Of a DNA stretch of 64,000 bases, positions 12,249 to 23,708 are shown in pieces. Within the stretch, counting starts at the first letter, position 1. Every line of letters starts with the position of its first letter. This stretch comes from Simmondsia chinensis (lineage: Eukaryota; Streptophyta; Magnoliopsida; Caryophyllales; Simmondsiaceae). The stretch lies in assembly GCA_018398585.1 (NCBI GenBank), contig JAGTTD010000015.1, positions 4,903,001-4,967,000 of the forward strand. Reading direction: 5' to 3'. The translations under genes and the position numbers were made by a program. The notes under the pieces were generated by a model, which searched no databases, was not told where the DNA came from, and saw only the letters and a program-made list of their open reading frames with translations.

Positions 12249-13698
12249 TCTATCTATATACATATAGAGAAGTTCCACCTCTCCTAAAAACCCTTCCCAC
12301 CCCAAATACTAAATTTTGAGGTTTTTCTTTTTTCTTTAATTACCTTTTTCCCCTAATCCCTTTTTCTTTAATTTTTTTCTTTTTCCTTAATTTTTTTTCA
12401 ATCCTAATTCTTACATATTTATTAATTTATTTTTTTCCTTTTTTCTTATTTTGATTTTTTGGTATTTATTTGTAGATTAAATAACAACAATTAATCTAAA
12501 AATAGCACAACTATATCTCAATGTATCAAAAGGATGACAATGGGACGAGTATGATTATCTATACTCGAGTGCGGAGGGTATGGAGCGGGCCAGGTCGGGT
12601 CCCCACTTATACCCATACCATACCATGCGCCACACTGAACTACTAATTCAGTATCTTTTAAAATCAAATTTTTAGAGCTTCATTATTTTTGTGTACAAAA
12701 GTTGTACAAAACGATTATCTATACCCGCTCATATTATTTATTTAATATTATTTTTAAAAATAAATTACTTTTTTATAACATGTACAAAATGATAATCTAT
12801 ACTCACTCACATTAATTATGTAATACTGTTTTTAGAAAAGTTATAGTTGGGTTCTTTTGATAAAAATCCAAGCGCACTATGCCAAATGTAAATTCATGCA
12901 TAAAACAATAATTTTTTTATTTAAGACTTTTCTTATGTAATCCAAGAACAGGGTGCGGGTTAGACTTCCGACAACAAAAAAAAAATTAAAGAGTTTTCGT
13001 ATTTAGTCCACGAAGTGTGATATTTCGCATGCCTGCATGCCTTTTGCAAGAAATAATTTATTTTAACCCGGTATATGAATTTTGACTTGGGTTTATAAGA
13101 TCTACGTATTATACAACAAAACTAAGGTACGAAAAAACTTAATTCATTAAAGTTCCAAAAATTAAAAAGGAAAACATATTTTCAATTTAAGATTTTTCGT
13201 ATTTAACCTATAAAAAGGGTTCTAAAAAAAACAAAAGCCCCCCGAGAACCACATATAATAAAGAAAATATTAAGCCAATATATTATTATTTTAATATTTC
13301 TCTTATGTAATCTGAGAATAGAGTACCGGTTAAACTTTCAACAATTTCGAATTAGGACTTTTCGTATTTAGTCCATAAAAAAAAAAAAAAAAAAGTAAAC
13401 CTCCCATAACCAAAAATAAATTCTTAATTTAAGGCTTTCTGTATTTAATTCGTAAAAAAAATTAATCCATAAAAGAAAAAAGAACAAATAATGTCCCTGT
13501 TAAAGACTTCAAATGAAAAATATAGTTTGTCTTATTTTTTACTGAAAACCTTTACAGTTACTACTATAAAAATTATGTAAATTGAATAATATTATGGATA
13601 GCTGATCAAATAAGATGTTAATTCGATGCAAAAAATCACGAATATAAAATACAGTGATTAATAAATACCATCCGTACATCGCACGGGAACGAACCTAG
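12249..13698 (+). mobile_element. Helitron-like element (unit 2), non-autonomous
   Basis: A 1.45-kb unit beginning TCTATCTATATACATATAGA, the same start as the internal 5'-like motif near 2705, and ending in a hairpin plus CTAG at 13695-13698. It keeps one GC-rich subrepeat (near 12520-12620) and the 3' 800 bp shared with units 1 and 3. It has no coding capacity. As the shortest and uninterrupted unit, it is the best reference copy for the family. Confidence 0.55.
13672..13698 (+). other. Helitron 3' terminus of unit 2
   Basis: CCGTACATCGCACGG followed by CTAG at 13695-13698; the sequence is nearly the same as at 12220-12246. Confidence 0.6.
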
Positions 13699-13879
13699 TT
13701 AATCTAAAAGAGAAGTTGGGAGTCACTTAAAAGCTCCCCACCCCCAATGCTTTTTTTTATAGATTTTTCCTTTTTCTTTATTTACTTTTTTCAATCCTTT
13801 TTAAATTTTTCTTTATTTATATATTAAACAACAATAATTATTTGTGTGTATATTAAACAATAATTAATCTAAAAGTAGT

Positions 13880-15230
13880 TCAATTATATCTCAACGTTTC
13901 AAAGGAATGGCAATGGGGCGGGGCGGGTATGGCGTGTCCCCTCTATACCCGTACCAGCCACCCAAATCTTATACTTGTATCCGCCTTAATACCCTAATGT
14001 GCGTACAAAACGATTATCTATAACTGTACCCGTCACCCAAATCCTATTCCCGGACCGGCCCCATTATCCGCCACAGGTATGAAGTGTATATCTAATAATA
14101 ATTAATCTAAAAATAACACAACTATATCTCAACGTATCAAAGGGATGTCAATGGGCGGGGGCGGGTACGAGGTGCCTCCTCCATACCCGTATCTGCCACC
14201 CAAATCCTATACCCCGTACCAGCCTCATTGCCCTAATGTGCATACAAAACGATTATCTATACCCGCTCATATTAGTTATTTAATACTATTTTTAAAAACA
14301 AATTACTTTGTTATAACATGTAAAAAATAATTATCTATACTCGCTCATATTAGTTATTTAATACTGTTTTTAAAATCAAATTAGTTTTTATAACATTGAT
14401 AAATAATTTCGATTCTTAAATTTAAACACATATTTTTTAATTTCAAGGTTAACTATGTACAAAATGATCTGATTATGGTGGGTATGGGGTGGGGCGGGGT
14501 GGGGCAGGGCGGATCGGGTATGAAGAGTGGCCGGGCCGGTCCCCACTTATACCCGTGCCCGCCCCGTTTCAATTTGGTTTATAAGATCTACACATTAGAC
14601 AACAAACTAACAGTAACCGCCACCCAAATCTTATACCGTACTCGCCCTATTACCCACCACCGGTATGAAGTGCATACCTAACAACAATTAATCTACACCC
14701 AAATCCTATACCCGTAACCACTCCATTGCCTTAATATACGTACAAAATAATTATCTATACCCGCTCATATTATTTGTTTAATACTATTTTTAAAAACAAA
14801 TTTTTTTTTTAACATTGATAAATAATTTGGATTATTGAATTTAAACCCTTATTTTTTAAATTTCAAGGTTAACTATGTACAAAATCAGCCAAGTATGATG
14901 GGTATGAGGCCAGGCAGGGCGGGTATGGAGCGTGGCAGGGCGGGTCCCCACTTATACCCGTACCAGCCCCGTTTGACTTTAGTTTATAAGATCTAAGCAC
15001 TAGACAACAAAAACAACCGCACCCGTCACCCAAATCCTATTCCCGTACGCGGCCCATGACCCGCCAGGGGTACGAAGTGCATACCCATACCCGCCCACCG
15101 GTGATTGACCCGTACCCATACCCCTACCTGCCTCATTACCCGCGGGTATCTATTACCCACCCCGTACCTCTTTAATGTATGTACTAAACAGTTATCTATA
15201 CCCGCTCCTATTAGGTGGAGCTCATTGCCA
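13880..15230. repeat. GC-rich diverged subrepeats inside Helitron-like unit 3
   Basis: The same subrepeat family as at 2705-5380, with ATCAAAGGGATGTCAATGGG-like words near 13890 and 14127 and TTTATAAGATCTA words near 14578, 14983 and 15627. No genes are present. Confidence 0.65.
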
Positions 15231-16094
15231 TCCCAATATCTCTTAGTCACAAAATTATCCACCACCAACTTTTCTATCAAAATAAACCAAAGTGTTACAC
15301 CATGCGCCACACTGAACCACCAATTCAATATCTTTTAAAATCGAATTCTTTGAGTTTGATTATTTTTGAGTTAGAAAAGTTATAGTTTGGTTATTTTGAT
15401 AAAAATCTTAGCGCACTATGCCAAACGTATATCCGTGCATAAAGCAGTAAATTTTTTATTTAAGACTTTTCTTCTATAATCCAAGAATAGAGCGCAAGTT
15501 AGACCTCCGACAACCCACCAAAAAAAAAAATTTTTGTATTTAGTCCACGAAGTGCGACATTTCGCGTGCCTACTGCAAGAAAGGATTTATTTTAACTCGG
15601 TGAGATATATAAATTTTGTCTTGGGTTTATAAGATCTACGCATTACACAACAAAACTAAGGTACGAAAAAACTTAATTCATTAAAGTTCCAAAAATTAAA
15701 AAGGAAAACATATTTTCAATTTAAGACTTTCCGTATTTAACCTATAAAAAAATAAAAAAGGGTTCTAAAAAAAAAAAGGTCCCCGAGAACCAAATATAAT
15801 AGAGGAAATATTAAGCCAATATATTATTATTTTAATAATTCTCTTATGTAATCCTAAAATAGGGTACTGATTACACCTCCAACAATTTCGAATTAAGACT
15901 TTTCGTATTTTGTCCATAAGAAAAAATCGGGTAAACCTCCCATAACCAAAAAAAAAAAAATACATTCTTAATTTAAGACTTTCTGTATTTAATCCTTAAA
16001 AAAAATTAAATCAGTAAAAGAAAAAAGAACAAATAAGGTCCCTATTAAAGACTTCAAATGAAAAATATAATTTGTCTTATTTTTTATTGAAAAC

Positions 16095-16254
16095 TGTGAA
16101 ACAATACAATTGATGATGAATAAAGTGAAGAATACATGCTCTATATATAGAGCTACAAGACATGACAAAGTACTAGAGTGCCCTTACCTCCTTACATATG
16201 GGGGGAGGGTAAGGGAGTCAATATACTAAACCCTAAAAGTACTATACTCTAACA
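16095..16254 (-). repeat. 3' LTR of copia element (left on + strand)
   Basis: Reads TGTGAAACAATAC...ACTCTAACA on the plus strand (middle omitted), so in element orientation it begins TGTTAGAGT and ends TTTCACA. It is repeated at 21176-21335. Confidence 0.9.
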
Positions 16255-16265
16255 GGCCCCCTCAA
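16255..16265 (-). other. Polypurine tract of copia element
   Basis: On the minus strand TTGAGGGGGCC lies directly upstream of the 3' LTR. It overlaps the last codons of pol. Confidence 0.75.
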
Positions 16266-18763
16266 TCTGATGGGGGAGCAGCCATGTGAAGATTGGATTT
16301 GTGGTAGTGGAACAGGGTTGGACCGAGACCTTTGGTGAAGATGTCCGCAACTTGACGAGAGGTGGGGGTGTAATGAACTTGGAGATCACCTTTGGGGACC
16401 TTTTCCTGGACATAGTGAAAATCAACATCAACATGTTTGGATCGATCATTTGAGATAGGATTGGCAGCCAGGTATGATGCAGAGACATTATCGCAGTAGA
16501 TGATAACGGGGCCGGTGTGCCGGAGGCCTAAGTCACGCATGAGGTAGCGAACCCAGGCTGCTTCAGCAGCTGCCTGTGAGACGGCCCGATATTCGGATTC
16601 AGTGGAAGATTTGGAGACCGTGGCTTGTTTCTTAGCTCGCCAGGAGATCAGGTTGGGGCCAAGGAACAAGGCGTAACCAGTGGTGGAACGACGCGTGTCA
16701 GGACAGCCACCCCAATCAGCATCAGCATAGACAGCAACAGAGGTGCAGATACCCGGAAGGATGGTGAGCCCATGATCAGGGGTGCTTTTGAGGTACCGAA
16801 GGATCCGCTTAACAAACTGCCAGTGACTAGTTCTGGGAGCATGCATAAACTGAGAAACAAGATTAACAGCATAACAAATATCAGGACGAGTCATGGTGAG
16901 ATATTGGAGAGCGTCGACGACACTTCTGTATTCTGTGGGGTCAGAGAGGAGGTCAACATCGGTTAGGGAACGATGGGTGCGAGGGGGTAAGGGGGTTTTG
17001 ATGGGTTTTGCATCTTGCATATTGAGTTTGGTGAGAAGATCAATGGTGTAACGATGTTGAGATAGAAAGAGGGAAGACGGAGTTCGGCGCGCCTCAATAC
17101 CGAGGAAGTAGTGTAGGGGACCAAGGTCTTTCATAGCAAATTGAGAGGAGAGGGTGTCGACAAGAGTGTCAAGGGACTGGGTGTTAGAGCCGGTTAAGAT
17201 GATGTCATCAACATATAGTAGTAAGCAAGTGACGTTGTTGGGGGTGCGAAGTAAAAAAAGAGAGGGATCAGCACGACAACAAGTGAATCCTAAGGTGTAG
17301 AGAAAGGTACTGAAGCGTTGGAACCAAGCTCAGGGAGCTTGTTTGAGGCCATAGAGGGCTTTGCGTAGGCGACATACGTGGTTGGGAAATTTGGGGTGAA
17401 TAAAGCCTTGCGGTTGCTTCATGTATACTTCTTCCTTCAGGTGGCCATGTAAAAAGGCATTTTTAACATCAAGTTGCTTGATGGACCACTTGTGAGTGAT
17501 AGCAAGTGTAAGGATGAAGCGGATGGTAGGAGGTTTGACAACCGGACTAAAGGTTTCCTTGAAGTCAATGCCTTCACGTTGGTGAAAACCTTGAGCCACA
17601 AGGCGAGCCTTGAATGGATCAACGGAGCCATCCGCTTTATACTTAACTCGATACTTCCTAGTGCTACCGACAATGTTGTTAGTTGGGTGCGGGGGGACGA
17701 GGTCCTATGTGTGATTATGAAGAAGGGCGTTAAATTCATCAGCCATGGCTGTTTGCCATTGTGGATTTTTGACTGCCTGAGAGTAACAAGTGGGTTTCTG
17801 TATGACTGTTATGGAAGAGAGAGACAAGGGATATTTTGTCTTTCGAATACCATCCTTGAGACGAGTTCGCATGGGGTGCACGTTGGTTGGCAGATTCATG
17901 GGGCCAGGGTCGGTGGGAAACTCGACCCGGATGTGTGGGGAGGGAGGTGCAGCAGCCGAAGCTGCCGGTGGTGGGGGAGAGGTGGGCTGGTCAGTGGGGC
18001 GTCGGGCAAGGTCTTCATGGGAGACCGTGGGTGTGATGGTGGGGCTGGGTGGACTCCAAGGGGAGGGGATAGGGGTGAAGCCCACCGCAGGTGGGGCAGG
18101 GGCTGAGGAGGGCTCGAGGGGGACAGGGGCCGGTAGTGGCGGAGCTCCGGGAGTGATAGAGATTATGAGAGGAAGGTTGACTATACTTGCGGTTGAGCCC
18201 GGTGGAGTGATATGTGTAGGGTTGACTAGTTCTGGGTAGGGGAAGCTAGTTTCATTGAACGTGATGTGCCTGTTTATGTAGACTTTATCCATTTGAGGAT
18301 CTAAGCACCTATAGCCTTTATGGCGGGCAGCATAGCCTATAAAAATGCATGGTATAGAGCGAGGTGCAAGTTTGTGTGGTGCATGAGGTGTGAGATTTGG
18401 AAAGCATGCACAACCGAACATGCAAAAACCGGAGTAGTTTGGTTGTTGTTTAAACAGTTTTTCAAACGGGGATAAGTTATTAAGCATAGGGGTAGGAAGG
18501 CGGTTAATAATAAAGCATGCTGTACAGGCAGCGTCATCCCAATGTGAGTAAGGTAACCGGGCTTGAATAAGTAAAGTCCGAGCCATGCCTATTACGTGTT
18601 GGTGCTTTCGTTCTGCCACCCCATTTTGTTGTGGGGTATCAGGACAAGAAAGGCGAAAGTGTATGCCATGTTGTCGGCATAGGTTGTTCATACGACGGTG
18701 ATCAAATTCACGGCCACCATCACTTTGAAAAATTTTTGATTTTCGTGGAAAATTGGTTTTCAA
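16262..18763 (-). pseudogene. Ty1/copia pol: integrase core, reverse transcriptase, RNase H
   Basis: One continuous reading phase interrupted by two stops. Integrase: SDGGREF and TPQQNGVAERKH near 18575-18725 hold the second D and the E of the DDE triad. A Pro-rich linker follows. TAG at 17705-17707 sits where NHT is normally followed by Trp. [21 protein letters not shown] near 17430, then TGA at 17330-17332 after ALYGLKQAP (the codon expected is Arg), then the catalytic YVDD near 17212. RNase H ends the frame: ADADWGGCPDTRRSTTGY, SKSSTESEYRA and DIFTKGL, closing at 16262. Family assignment is certain; the copy is dead. Confidence 0.9.
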
Positions 18764-19685
18764 CTAGTGCTTTAAATGTGACAAAGATATCAAATACTTC
18801 GGATTTATGTTGCATAGGGTATAACCATGTAAAGCGAGTAAAATCATCAATAAAGTTAACATAGTATTTGTAACAGGAGTTTGACGCTACAGGAGATTGC
18901 CATACATCCAAATGAATTAAATGCAAAGGCGAAGAAGCTAAATGTAAAGCACGTTGAAAGGGAAGTCGGTGAGACTTTCCTAAGTTACAATGTTGACAAA
19001 AATCAGTAAAACGAGAACGAGGAATCAGTTTTTGAGAACACAGAACATTTAACACAGGTTGCCCGAGATGCCTTAACCGTTGATGCCATAGGTTTCCAGA
19101 AAGAGTTTGTGCCATGAGGCCGGTGTAGTGGGGTGAAAGATTGTAAAGTGGCCCATTACTGCGAAATCGAAGCAGAGGGATCCCCGTAGCCTTGTCCTTG
19201 ACAGAGAAAAATTCAGAGTCAAATTCAACAGTGCATGAGTTATCTTGACATAGTTGTTTTATGGATAATAAATTATGGGTGAGTTTGGGAACCAACATAA
19301 CATTGTTAAGTTGAAAAGGACGCATTTTAGTTTGTAAGGTAGTGGAACCAATATGACTAACAGGTAGTAAAGCACCGTTCCCAACTAAAACTCGTTTTTG
19401 ACCACGGTAAGGAAGAGTAGTGCGAAGCATACCAGAGTTGGGTGTCATGTGATTGGTTGCGCCGGAGTCAGGATACCAATTGTAGTCTTGAGATTCGGTG
19501 ATGGACATAGCAGCAAGGGAATGCGAAGGATCTGGAAAGGATGCATGATCAAAGCGGTGGTAACATGATGCAGCACTGTGACCAGGCTTATGACAGATTT
19601 GGCAGGATACCGGTGCAGGGCCGAGAATTCCAGGTGTGGGTGGGCGTGCCTGTGGTGGGTTGGGGTTGTTGGGTCCTGTGTTATG
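18720..19685 (-). pseudogene. Ty1/copia zinc knuckle, protease, pre-integrase and integrase N-part
   Basis: In phase with gag beyond its TAG. A zinc knuckle, CQICHKPGHSAASC, lies at about 19565-19610, followed by aspartic protease WYPDSGATNHM near 19450-19485, the GAG-pre-integrase motif LWHQRLRHLGQ near 19080-19110, and the first integrase Asp in LIHLDVWQSP near 18890-18920. The frame fails in an AAAAATTTTT stretch near 18730-18740, where one base shifts it out of phase with the SDGGREF segment that follows. Confidence 0.88.
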
Positions 19686-21001
19686 CTATTGATTCTGGCC
19701 CCCAGAGCGGCCCCCTCGATTGCCACGGCGATCGTTGTTACGGCCCTTACCTCGACCACGACCCCCACGACCAGAGTTTGACCCTTGGTTACTTGTATTT
19801 GAAGCAACTAAAGCATGTTGTGGGTCAGTGGTGGTGCAGCCCTGGTATCGGCTTTGGGCACTTTCTTCATTAAGCAAGTCAGTTTTTAATTTTTCAAAAG
19901 TAGGGGTTGGAGTGGTTTGGCGAGTTAAAGTAGCAAAAGCGGCATATTGAATAGGAAGCCCATAAAGGGCGTAATGTACTAGTTCTCGATTGGAAATTGG
20001 GGAGTCTATAGCAGCTAGATCATCAACGACGGATTTTAGTTCCGAAAGGTATTGTTGCATTGTTTTGCCATCTTTCTTTAAAGTGGTTAGTTGGGACCTC
20101 AGATCATATTCCTTGGCCAGCGAGTGGTCTCGGAATCGTTTGACAAGGGCATCCCACATGGATTTTGATGTGGGTTGTCGAACAGTATCGTTTAAGAGCG
20201 GGCGAGAGAGTGTTGCAGAAATACAAGATCTGAAACTTTGGTCAGTACGGACCCAATTTAAATAGTCCGGGTTGGGGATGGAGGAGCCAGCACTGTTTAA
20301 TATATGAGTTGGGGGACAGAGGAAAGAACCATCAATGTAACCCATGAGTTGATGGGATATTAAAAGTATGTAAAATTGTTCTCTCCAGGCGGTATAATCA
20401 GTAGCATTTTCAAGTTTTATCGTTATTATACTGGAGATATTAGAAAGGGGAAGTAATAAAGGTTGATTTGTAGTATGAGTTAGGTTAGGGTTTAAAAGAG
20501 GGGTTGTGGGGAGGTGAACACCAAGGGGTGCTGGCTGGTCAGACGCAGCGGCAGCGGGTCCCCACCCATGGTGACTGTACGGTACAGCCGAGTGGGTCCC
20601 ACCGGCGAGCGGGTGGTCGGGGGTTGCAGCGGGGAAGGGTGGGAGTTGAGAGAGGCCCGACCAGCGGTGGTCACCATTTCGAAGGGCGGCACCGGAGGTC
20701 GATTGTAGGGGGAAGGGGGGGAGGGAGGTTGGGATGCCCGAGCCAAAAAATTGAGAAACTTGTGGCCTCGTGGTAACTAACGAAGTACCGGAGATGGAAA
20801 CACCGGCATTAGTTAGACCATTGAGGGGTAGATCCAAGGTCATAGATCCGATATGGGGAAGATCGGGTATGACCATGGAGGAACCGGACACCTGACATTC
20901 GACCGAAGCACCGGCATATGGAGAGCCGGGTTCGGCCGGAACAGGGGCTGCCGGCGCTAGGTAGGGGAACGTGCGGGGGGGGGGGGGGGGGGTGCTGCCA
21001 T
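19686..21001 (-). pseudogene. Ty1/copia gag
   Basis: The likely start is the ATG at 20999-21001, giving MAAPPPPPP encoded by an 18-19 nt G run (C on the coding strand) at about 20974-20992. The length of that run puts the start out of frame with the main gag frame. The N-terminal 230 residues are Pro/Ser/Gly-rich. The UBN2-type capsid domain runs from ITIKLENATDYTAWREQFY to ALYGLPIQYAAFA, and a Gly/Arg-rich RNA-binding tail (SGRGGRGRGKGRN) precedes TAG at 19686-19688. The stop fits a C-to-T change of a Gln codon. Confidence 0.87.
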
Positions 21002-21161
21002 AGATCTTAGGTAAATAAAAAACAGAGAAAAAAAAAATTGAAGAGAGAGGAATGAAATTGATGCGGAAAAAAAAATGAAAAATAATAACCAATTGAGAAC
21101 TAGTACTTTAGACAGGAAAAGAAAATTAAAGAGAAGCGAGAAGAGGAGAGTCTCTTTGAGA

Positions 21162-21175
21162 GGCTCTTGATACCA
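21162..21175 (-). other. Primer-binding site of copia element
   Basis: On the minus strand TGGTATCAAGAGCC follows the 5' LTR directly. It is close to the initiator tRNA-Met site TGGTATCAGAGC, with one extra A. Confidence 0.75.
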
Positions 21176-21335
21176 TGTGAAATAATATAATTGATGATGA
21201 ATAAAGTGAAGAATACATGCTCTATATATAGAGCTACAAGACATGATAAAGTACTAGAGTGCCTTTACCTTCTTACATATGGGGGGAGGGTAAGGGAGTC
21301 AATGTACTAAACCCTAGAAGTACTATACTCTAAAA
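21176..21335 (-). repeat. 5' LTR of copia element (right on + strand)
   Basis: Second copy of the 160-bp LTR, beginning TGTGAAATAATATAATTG on the plus strand. Its far end has decayed into an A run, so the last bases are uncertain by a few nucleotides. Confidence 0.85.
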
Positions 21336-21465
21336 AAAAACAATTCCAGTTATTACTATGGGAATTATGTAAATTAAATAACATTATGGACAGTTGATCA
21401 AACAAGATGTTAGTTCGATGCAAAAAATCACGGATATAAAATACAGTGACCAATAAATATCATCC

Positions 21466-21490
21466 GTACATCAGACGGGAACGAAACTAG
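21466..21490 (+). other. Helitron 3' terminus of unit 3 (decayed)
   Basis: CCGTACATCAGACGG is a weakened hairpin, followed by CTAG at 21487-21490. The adjoining TATATTATAAAAAACAAG could be the start of yet another unit. Confidence 0.5.
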
Positions 21491-21611
21491 TATATTATAA
21501 AAAACAAGTGGGATGCAGTGTCGTTAGATATCGCCACATAACTGGCTCTGGCTTACATGTTTGTCACGCAGCTTGCCACGTAGATATGTGTATATATCCA
21601 TAAAATTATTA

Positions 21612-22292
21612 TTAGGGTAAATTATAAAAAAATTTCTTGTTTTTTACTTTAAAAATAAAAAAATTTCTTACAAATAAAATCAGTCACAAAATTTCCTTAC
21701 TTTTAAATATTTATCACTTAATCTTTATAAAACATTTTTTTGATTATTTTGTCCCTCAAAAGTGAGGGAATTAAATGTTTAATTATATTTTTAGAAGGGA
21801 GTTTTATATTATTAGGCTAAAATAAAAAAAATTTATATTTTTCGCAATAGAATTAAAGAAATTTTATGTATTTATAAAAAAAAATATAATTTTGTAATTA
21901 ATTATAGTAATAATATTATAAGTTTAGAAAATAAAAAATATTTTTAAATTTTTTATAAAAGATATTATAAAATAAAATAAAATATTTTTATTAATATTAT
22001 AATATCACTACTATATAATTAATTAAAATAATAATTTTAATTAATTATATAAAAACCGCTTTTTATAAATATAAAAAATTCTTATTTTTCCTCAAAATAT
22101 AAAATTCTACCTAAAAATAAAATAAAATACTTAATTATTTTATTTTGAGGGACAAAATGGTCCAAAAAAAGTTACTTGGGACAAAGTGATAATTTTTTAA
22201 AAGTGAGGGGGTTTAATGAGTAGTCTTATTTATGAGTGGAGTTTTCTGTTTTTGAAGCAAAAGTCAGAATTATTTTCTGTAACTTATTATTA
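21612..22292. mobile_element. MITE-like element with long imperfect terminal inverted repeats (copy 1)
   Basis: The first about 180 bp (TAAATTATA..., TTACTTTTAAATATTTATCA, TTTTGTCCCTCAAAA) are an imperfect inverted copy of the last about 170 bp (TTTTGAGGGACAAAATGG, TTTTTAAAAGTGAGG). The middle is nearly pure A/T. There is no coding. A second copy lies at 22722-23394. Confidence 0.65.
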
Positions 22293-22413
22293 TTAGGACA
22301 AAAGCTATTATTATAAAAAAAATAATACAATTTATAAATAATAGGAATTATAAAATTGCCTTAAAACTATGATTATATACTCTAACAATAATAATTTTGC
22401 CATATCAAAAATA

Positions 22414-22668
22414 CAACAAGAACAATAACAGATCCAATACCTCAAAAGCTTCCTCATAAGCAGGGTCTGGGAGGGATGAATGTATGCAATCTTACCTCTT
22501 CAGGGTGTAAACCTGCTGAGAGGTCGTTTTCGAGGACCCCCAATCTTATAGGGTAGGCAACACGAGGATGTCCCATGAAGTCACCCATTCTGGTACTACT
22601 CTCACCCTAACACGCTTAACTTCAGAATTCTAATGGGATCCAGTGCCTTAGTGCCTGTAAATGAACCC
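22414..22668 (-). mobile_element. 5S rRNA-headed SINE, full length (copy A)
   Basis: The element is 255 bp, flanked by a perfect 17-bp duplication, TTGCCATATCAAAAATA (22397-22413 and 22669-22685). Read on the minus strand, the first about 119 nt follow plant 5S rRNA from end to end: GGATCCCATTAGAA, AAGTTAAGCGTG (box A), GAGAGTAGTACCAG, ATGGGTGACTTC (box C) and CTCGTGTTGC near the 3' end. A body with CCCTGAAGAGGTAAGATTGC and CCAGACCCTGC follows, then a GTT-rich tail. The long TSD and the tail mark target-primed retroposition, not an LTR element. It keeps the full 5S 3' end, unlike copies C-E. Confidence 0.9.
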
Positions 22669-22721
22669 TTGCCATATCAAAAATATTACCTGAATATAAT
22701 CATACTTAATAAAATATTGAA

Positions 22722-23394
22722 TAAATTATAGAAACCTCTGTCTTTTGCTTCAAAACCAGAAAACTCTCGTTACAAATAAAATTACTCACAAAATTCCTTC
22801 ACTTTTAGAAATTTATCACTTAAACCCAATGCAACATTTTTTGATCATTTTATCCCTCAAAAGTAAGGGGGTTAAATATTTAATTATATTTTTAGAAGAG
22901 AGTTTTATATTATTAGGTAAAAATTAGAAAAATTTTATATTTTTATAGTAGAATTAAGAAAATTTTATATATTTATAAAAAATATAATGATTTTAATTAA
23001 TTAAAATAATAATATTATAAATTTAGAAGATAAAAATTATTTTTAAAATTTTTATAAATATATTATAAGGTAAAATATAATATGTTTATTTCTATTATAA
23101 GGGCACTACTATATAATTAATAAAAATTATAATTTTATAAATATAGAGAATCTCTTTTTTCTATAAATATAAAAAAAATTCTTATTTTTTCTCAAAATAT
23201 AAAATTCTACTCAAAAATAAAATTAAATATTTAACCATTTTATTTTAAGAGGCAAAATAGTCAAAAAAATTATTTGGAGTCAAAGTGGTAATATTTTAAA
23301 AGTAAGGAGATTTAATGAGTGGTTTTATTTGTGAGGAAAGTTTTCTATTTTTAAAGTAAAAATTAAAAAAGTTTTCTATAATTTACTCTAAAAT
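22722..23394. mobile_element. MITE-like element with long imperfect terminal inverted repeats (copy 2)
   Basis: Same family and size as 21612-22292, beginning AATAAATTATAGAAA and ending TTTCTATAATTTACTC. The inner inverted arms include TTTTATCCCTCAAAAGTAAG near 22847. No coding is seen. Confidence 0.65.
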
Positions 23395-23708
23395 ATTATA
23401 CATGAACTAAAAATACGATCCAAAATGAAAAATATATTAAAACCAAAAGAAACCTGTAAAATACTAATAATAAGATCCAAAATAAAAAATATATTAAAAC
23501 TAAAAGAAACTTATAAAATACTAATAATAAAGGAAAAGAACACAAGAGATGGAATTTGATTTGATTGAATTCTTTCCATTACAATACTACACCTACTTAT
23601 AGAATAACTCATTTTCAAGACAGGTAAGATCCACTATAGTACCTATTAATTTGTCATAATACTACACATTCAAATACCTAATTTGAGCAAGTATCACGAA
23701 GAATCACC

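Larger units (their letters stand above)
16095..21335 (-). mobile_element. Full-length Ty1/copia retrotransposon, short LTRs, inactivated
   Basis: Short LTRs of about 160 bp flank a minus-strand gag-protease-integrase-RT-RNase H unit, the domain order that defines Ty1/copia. AAAAC at 16090-16094 probably pairs with AAAAC at 21337-21341 as the target duplication, though an A run blurs the right edge. The coding region is broken by a G-run length change at the gag start, TAG at 19686-19688, a 1-nt shift near 18735, TAG at 17705-17707 and TGA at 17330-17332. The LTRs differ at about 7 of 160 sites by hand. Short LTRs recall the Ale/Retrofit lineage, an inference only. Confidence 0.92.
13699..21490 (+). 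mobile_element. Helitron-like element (unit 3), split by a Ty1/copia insertion
   Basis: It starts right after the CTAG of unit 2 with TTAATCTAAAAGAGAAGTTG, a diverged form of the start of unit 1 (both continue GAGTCAC, then AAAGCTCCCCACCCCCAATG). It ends with a decayed hairpin and CTAG at 21487-21490. Removing the copia element leaves about 2.5 kb. The uninterrupted text GATGTTAGTTCGATGCAAA near 21410 is the empty-site form of the gypsy target in unit 1. Confidence 0.55.

Noticed and set aside
17474..18239. Plus-strand frames of 210 and 149 codons (Gly/Arg-rich)
   Set aside because: Both are shadows of the copia pol linker on the opposite strand, where Pro/Ser codons read as Gly/Arg.
22414..22668. 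Cassandra TRIM LTR
   Set aside because: Cassandra carries 5S sequence in LTRs with TG...CA ends and 5-bp TSDs. Here the ends are not TG...CA, the TSD is 17 bp and a GTT tail is present.
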